NCBI GenBank assembly: GCA_009993045.1
Contig: JAACUG010000087.1
Location: 1-58,143, forward strand
Length of the DNA: 58,143 nucleotides
From: Cyanobacteria bacterium CG_2015-22_32_23
GTDB lineage: Bacteria; Cyanobacteriota; Cyanobacteriia; Cyanobacteriales; Cyanobacteriaceae
Direction: 5' to 3'
The notes below the pieces were generated by a model. It had not been told where the DNA came from. It saw only the letters and a program-made list of their open reading frames with translations, and ran no database searches. How positions within the stretch are numbered: position 1 is the first letter of the stretch; each line of letters opens with the position of its first letter. Of this stretch, positions 56,272 to 58,143 are shown one piece after another. Both the position numbers and the translations under genes were made by a program.

Positions 56272-57489
56272 ATGCTCAAAACTGATTTATTAATTTATCG
56301 TTATAGTGGGGCAACTATTATTCCGAAAAAATTACCTTTACAACCTCATATAATTGATTTAGCCTCAGAACAAATATATTGTTTTCAAGATTATTTAGGA
56401 AAAACTCAAGGGGAATTAGACGAAAAATTACAACAATTAGAAGGTGATAGCCCAGAATACCGAATAAAACGTGGTTTAGCTCATTTACTCAAAAATCATT
56501 TCGCCCAGTTTACCATAGTAAGCCCTATAAATCCTTCTATGTTACGAGAAAAAGTATTTACTCTAGCCGCTCAAAAAGCTACAATACCTGATCATCGTCA
56601 TCATACTTTAGAAATCATCGCCGATATATTGTCTAATGAATTAAATAAAGAAGTTTTACCCAGTGAAATTGAACAAGGATTATATGCAGATTTACAGGAA
56701 AATCGCATCTTAACAGAATTTGATCCTCCCACCCCTGAAACTTTAATCCATCGTTACAATTTATCTCAAGTGCAAGGACTTTTTTATCGTGCTACTAATA
56801 TTATCATTAATGCTTATCGCAATGATCCGGGGGAATATAAATTATTATTTCGTTACTTAAAATTATTTCAATTAATTGCTTATATTGAAGGTGATGCTGA
56901 CACTGGTTTTACTATTACCATTGATGGTCCTACCAGTTTATTTAAAGCTAGTACTCGTTATGGTCTATCCTTAGCAAAAATGATACCTGCTTTATTACAC
57001 GTTAGCAAGTGGAATTTAGAAGCAAAGTTGAAAATGAAAGATAGTTATAGTAATGGTGAAAAAAACCTTTATTTTAACCTTAATCATGAATGTGGTTTAG
57101 TTAGTCATTATGCTAATAATAAAAGTTACGACAGTTTATTAGAAGAATCCTTTGCCAAAAATTGGGAAAAATTAAAAACTCCTTGGCGTTTAGAAAGAGA
57201 AGTAAATTTAATTCCTTTACCCGGAGGAGTTATGATTCCTGATTTTCGTTTAGTGCATCCTGATGGGCGAGAATTTGTTTTAGAAATTATTGGCTTTTGG
57301 CATCCTAAATACTTACAGAAAAAATTTTACCAAGTAAGTCACGCAGAAATGGATAACTTAATTTTAGCTGTTTGTGAGCGTTTAAATTTAGAGAAAGCTG
57401 GAGTCAATTTCAGTGATTTACCTCATCGATTACTGTGGTTTAAAAATAAATTATCTCCTAAAGAAATTTTAGCAATAATTGAAAATTAA
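56272..57489 (+). CDS. DUF790 / Bax1-like nuclease
   Basis: This 405-residue protein belongs to DUF790, the family of archaeal Bax1, a structure-specific nuclease that works with the XPB helicase. The C-terminal half contains a PD-(D/E)xK-like core: Glu308 or Glu310 (LEREVNL), Pro323-Asp324 (MIPDFRLV), Glu338 (FVLEIIGFW) and Lys346 downstream. The N-terminal part (LIYRYSGATIIPKKLP) is typical. An XPB-like gene would be expected next to it but is not visible on either side in the window. It likely acts in DNA repair. Confidence 0.83.
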   Translation: MLKTDLLIYRYSGATIIPKKLPLQPHIIDLASEQIYCFQDYLGKTQGELDEKLQQLEGDSPEYRIKRGLAHLLKNHFAQFTIVSPINPSMLREKVFTLAAQKATIPDHRHHTLEIIADILSNELNKEVLPSEIEQGLYADLQENRILTEFDPPTPETLIHRYNLSQVQGLFYRATNIIINAYRNDPGEYKLLFRYLKLFQLIAYIEGDADTGFTITIDGPTSLFKASTRYGLSLAKMIPALLHVSKWNLEAKLKMKDSYSNGEKNLYFNLNHECGLVSHYANNKSYDSLLEESFAKNWEKLKTPWRLEREVNLIPLPGGVMIPDFRLVHPDGREFVLEIIGFWHPKYLQKKFYQVSHAEMDNLILAVCERLNLEKAGVNFSDLPHRLLWFKNKLSPKEILAIIEN

Positions 57490-57564
57490 ACACTATTAAA
57501 TCAATTACCTATTCTCTTGATTAACTTCAACTTTTCCTCTTAACAAAAGCTAAATTATTAGTTA

Positions 57565-57900
57565 TTAATTTTGCTCAATTTTAATTTCTTCTAGGGGAGA
57601 TTCTGGTACGTTATTATCTAATTTTAAATCAATATCAGGCACTTCTTCTGTTGATGTTTTATCAGGGTTTTTTACTTCTAAAGGTGGCTCTTTTTCTTCT
57701 TTATTAATGTCTATTTTGGGAACATTTTGTTGTTGAATTTCTTGTATTTTTTGCTCCATTAACTGATTTCCACGATCAAAAAATTCTTGAGAATCTTGTC
57801 CTCGAAATTGTGCTAAAACTTGGTTATTGTTAGGATATAATCCCAAAGTATTCAGCGTAATTAAACTACAAATAGATAAAACTTTTAACGGTAATTTCAT
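57565..57900 (-). CDS. Small secreted proline- and acid-rich protein
   Basis: This 111-residue protein has a signal-peptide-like N-terminus (about residues 1-30, with LAQF after the hydrophobic part), then a glutamine-rich stretch and an acidic, proline-rich tail (KEEKEPPLEVKNPDK, VPESPLEEIKIEQN). No domain is recognised. An AAGGAGA-type ribosome-binding site lies close to the ATG at 57900, supporting that it is expressed. It could be a small periplasmic or wall-linked protein. Confidence 0.65.
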   Translation of the reverse strand: MKLPLKVLSICSLITLNTLGLYPNNNQVLAQFRGQDSQEFFDRGNQLMEQKIQEIQQQNVPKIDINKEEKEPPLEVKNPDKTSTEEVPDIDLKLDNNVPESPLEEIKIEQN

Positions 57901-58056
57901 ATTATCTCCTTGGATAAAATATCCATAAACTAATAATTATTAATATCTATTAACTTAACATTTTTTAAGCTATTCGTAGCTATATATTATTCTAGTTCAT
58001 CTCATGGGTGCAATTATTCCTGAACATTTAGAAGGAAAATCAATATTGTGAACTAC

Positions 58057-58143
58057 TCACACTAAATCGAAGATTACAGTGTTAGCTTCTAACTTCACAG
58101 GCTCATGCCCCAAAACCGACTTACGTCCGCCTTTTGGTCTTAC
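58057..58143 (-). CDS. Partial frame at the window edge, possibly the C-terminus of a TnpB-like transposon protein
   Basis: The minus strand is open from the window edge for 28 codons to a TGA. The sequence reads VRPKGGRKSVLGHEPVKLEA and onward, which resembles, from memory, the basic C-terminal tail of IS200/IS605 TnpB proteins in cyanobacteria. The fragment is too short for certainty and the gene body is outside the window. Confidence 0.35.
   Translation of the reverse strand, partial: VRPKGGRKSVLGHEPVKLEANTVIFDLV

Noticed and set aside
1-58143. Search for tRNA, rRNA and CRISPR arrays
   Set aside because: Reading the intergenic gaps showed no cloverleaf-like GGTTCGAATC block, no rRNA-like sequence and no regularly spaced repeats.

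Overview
This window is a piece of a cyanobacterial chromosome. It carries petB/petD for the cytochrome b6f complex, aldehyde-deformylating oxygenase, a four-ACT aspartate kinase, a CbiG-CobJ fusion, a ComFB protein and the DUF2605/DUF2973 pair. GCGATCGC (HIP1) octamers are scattered throughout, for example near 1110, 2558, 24472, 28710, 30770, 33380, 35720, 37358 and 44098. The DNA is clearly AT-rich. Together this suggests a low-GC unicellular cyanobacterium of the Cyanobacterium/Geminocystis kind; the genus is inference only.

Positions 1-14013 are an accessory exopolysaccharide cluster, mostly on the minus strand. It holds three left-handed beta-helix acyltransferases, a family-2 and two family-4 glycosyltransferases, two Wzx-type flippases, a Wzy/O-antigen-ligase-like polymerase, two tandem sulfotransferases and a lipoprotein with clan GH-A-like catalytic motifs. 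The product is probably a sulfated and acylated Wzx/Wzy-made extracellular polysaccharide. Export genes (Wza/Wzc type) and the priming transferase are not in the window. The two flippase genes share a perfect 164-bp 5' segment although the rest of the genes has diverged.

Positions 14114-16131 are a small mixed zone: msrB, a protein resembling DNA-phosphorothioation-associated protein 4, and a HicA-like/HTH gene pair that looks like a toxin-antitoxin module. From 16199 to 33063 the genes are mainly housekeeping: mobA, argG, lysC, leuS, coaE, hemC, a CPA2 antiporter, a glutaredoxin-like protein, murE, acpP, fabF and tkt. A 215-bp MITE-like element sits directly after the lysC stop codon.

From 33300 to 46957 lie a SemiSWEET, two unknown small proteins, a RecJ-like protein with degraded active-site motifs, an O-methyltransferase, petB and petD, a ComFB-type protein, a copper P-type ATPase, an FHA protein, cbiG-cobJ, tldD and a phosphorylase-superfamily protein. 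From 47067 to the end are a two-domain (GT4 + GT2) glycosyltransferase, a small membrane protein, ado, a DUF4168 protein, an MFS transporter, recO, deoC, DUF2973/DUF2605, a Bax1-like DUF790 nuclease, a secreted unknown, and at the edge a possible transposon-protein C-terminus.

I found no rRNA, tRNA or CRISPR array.
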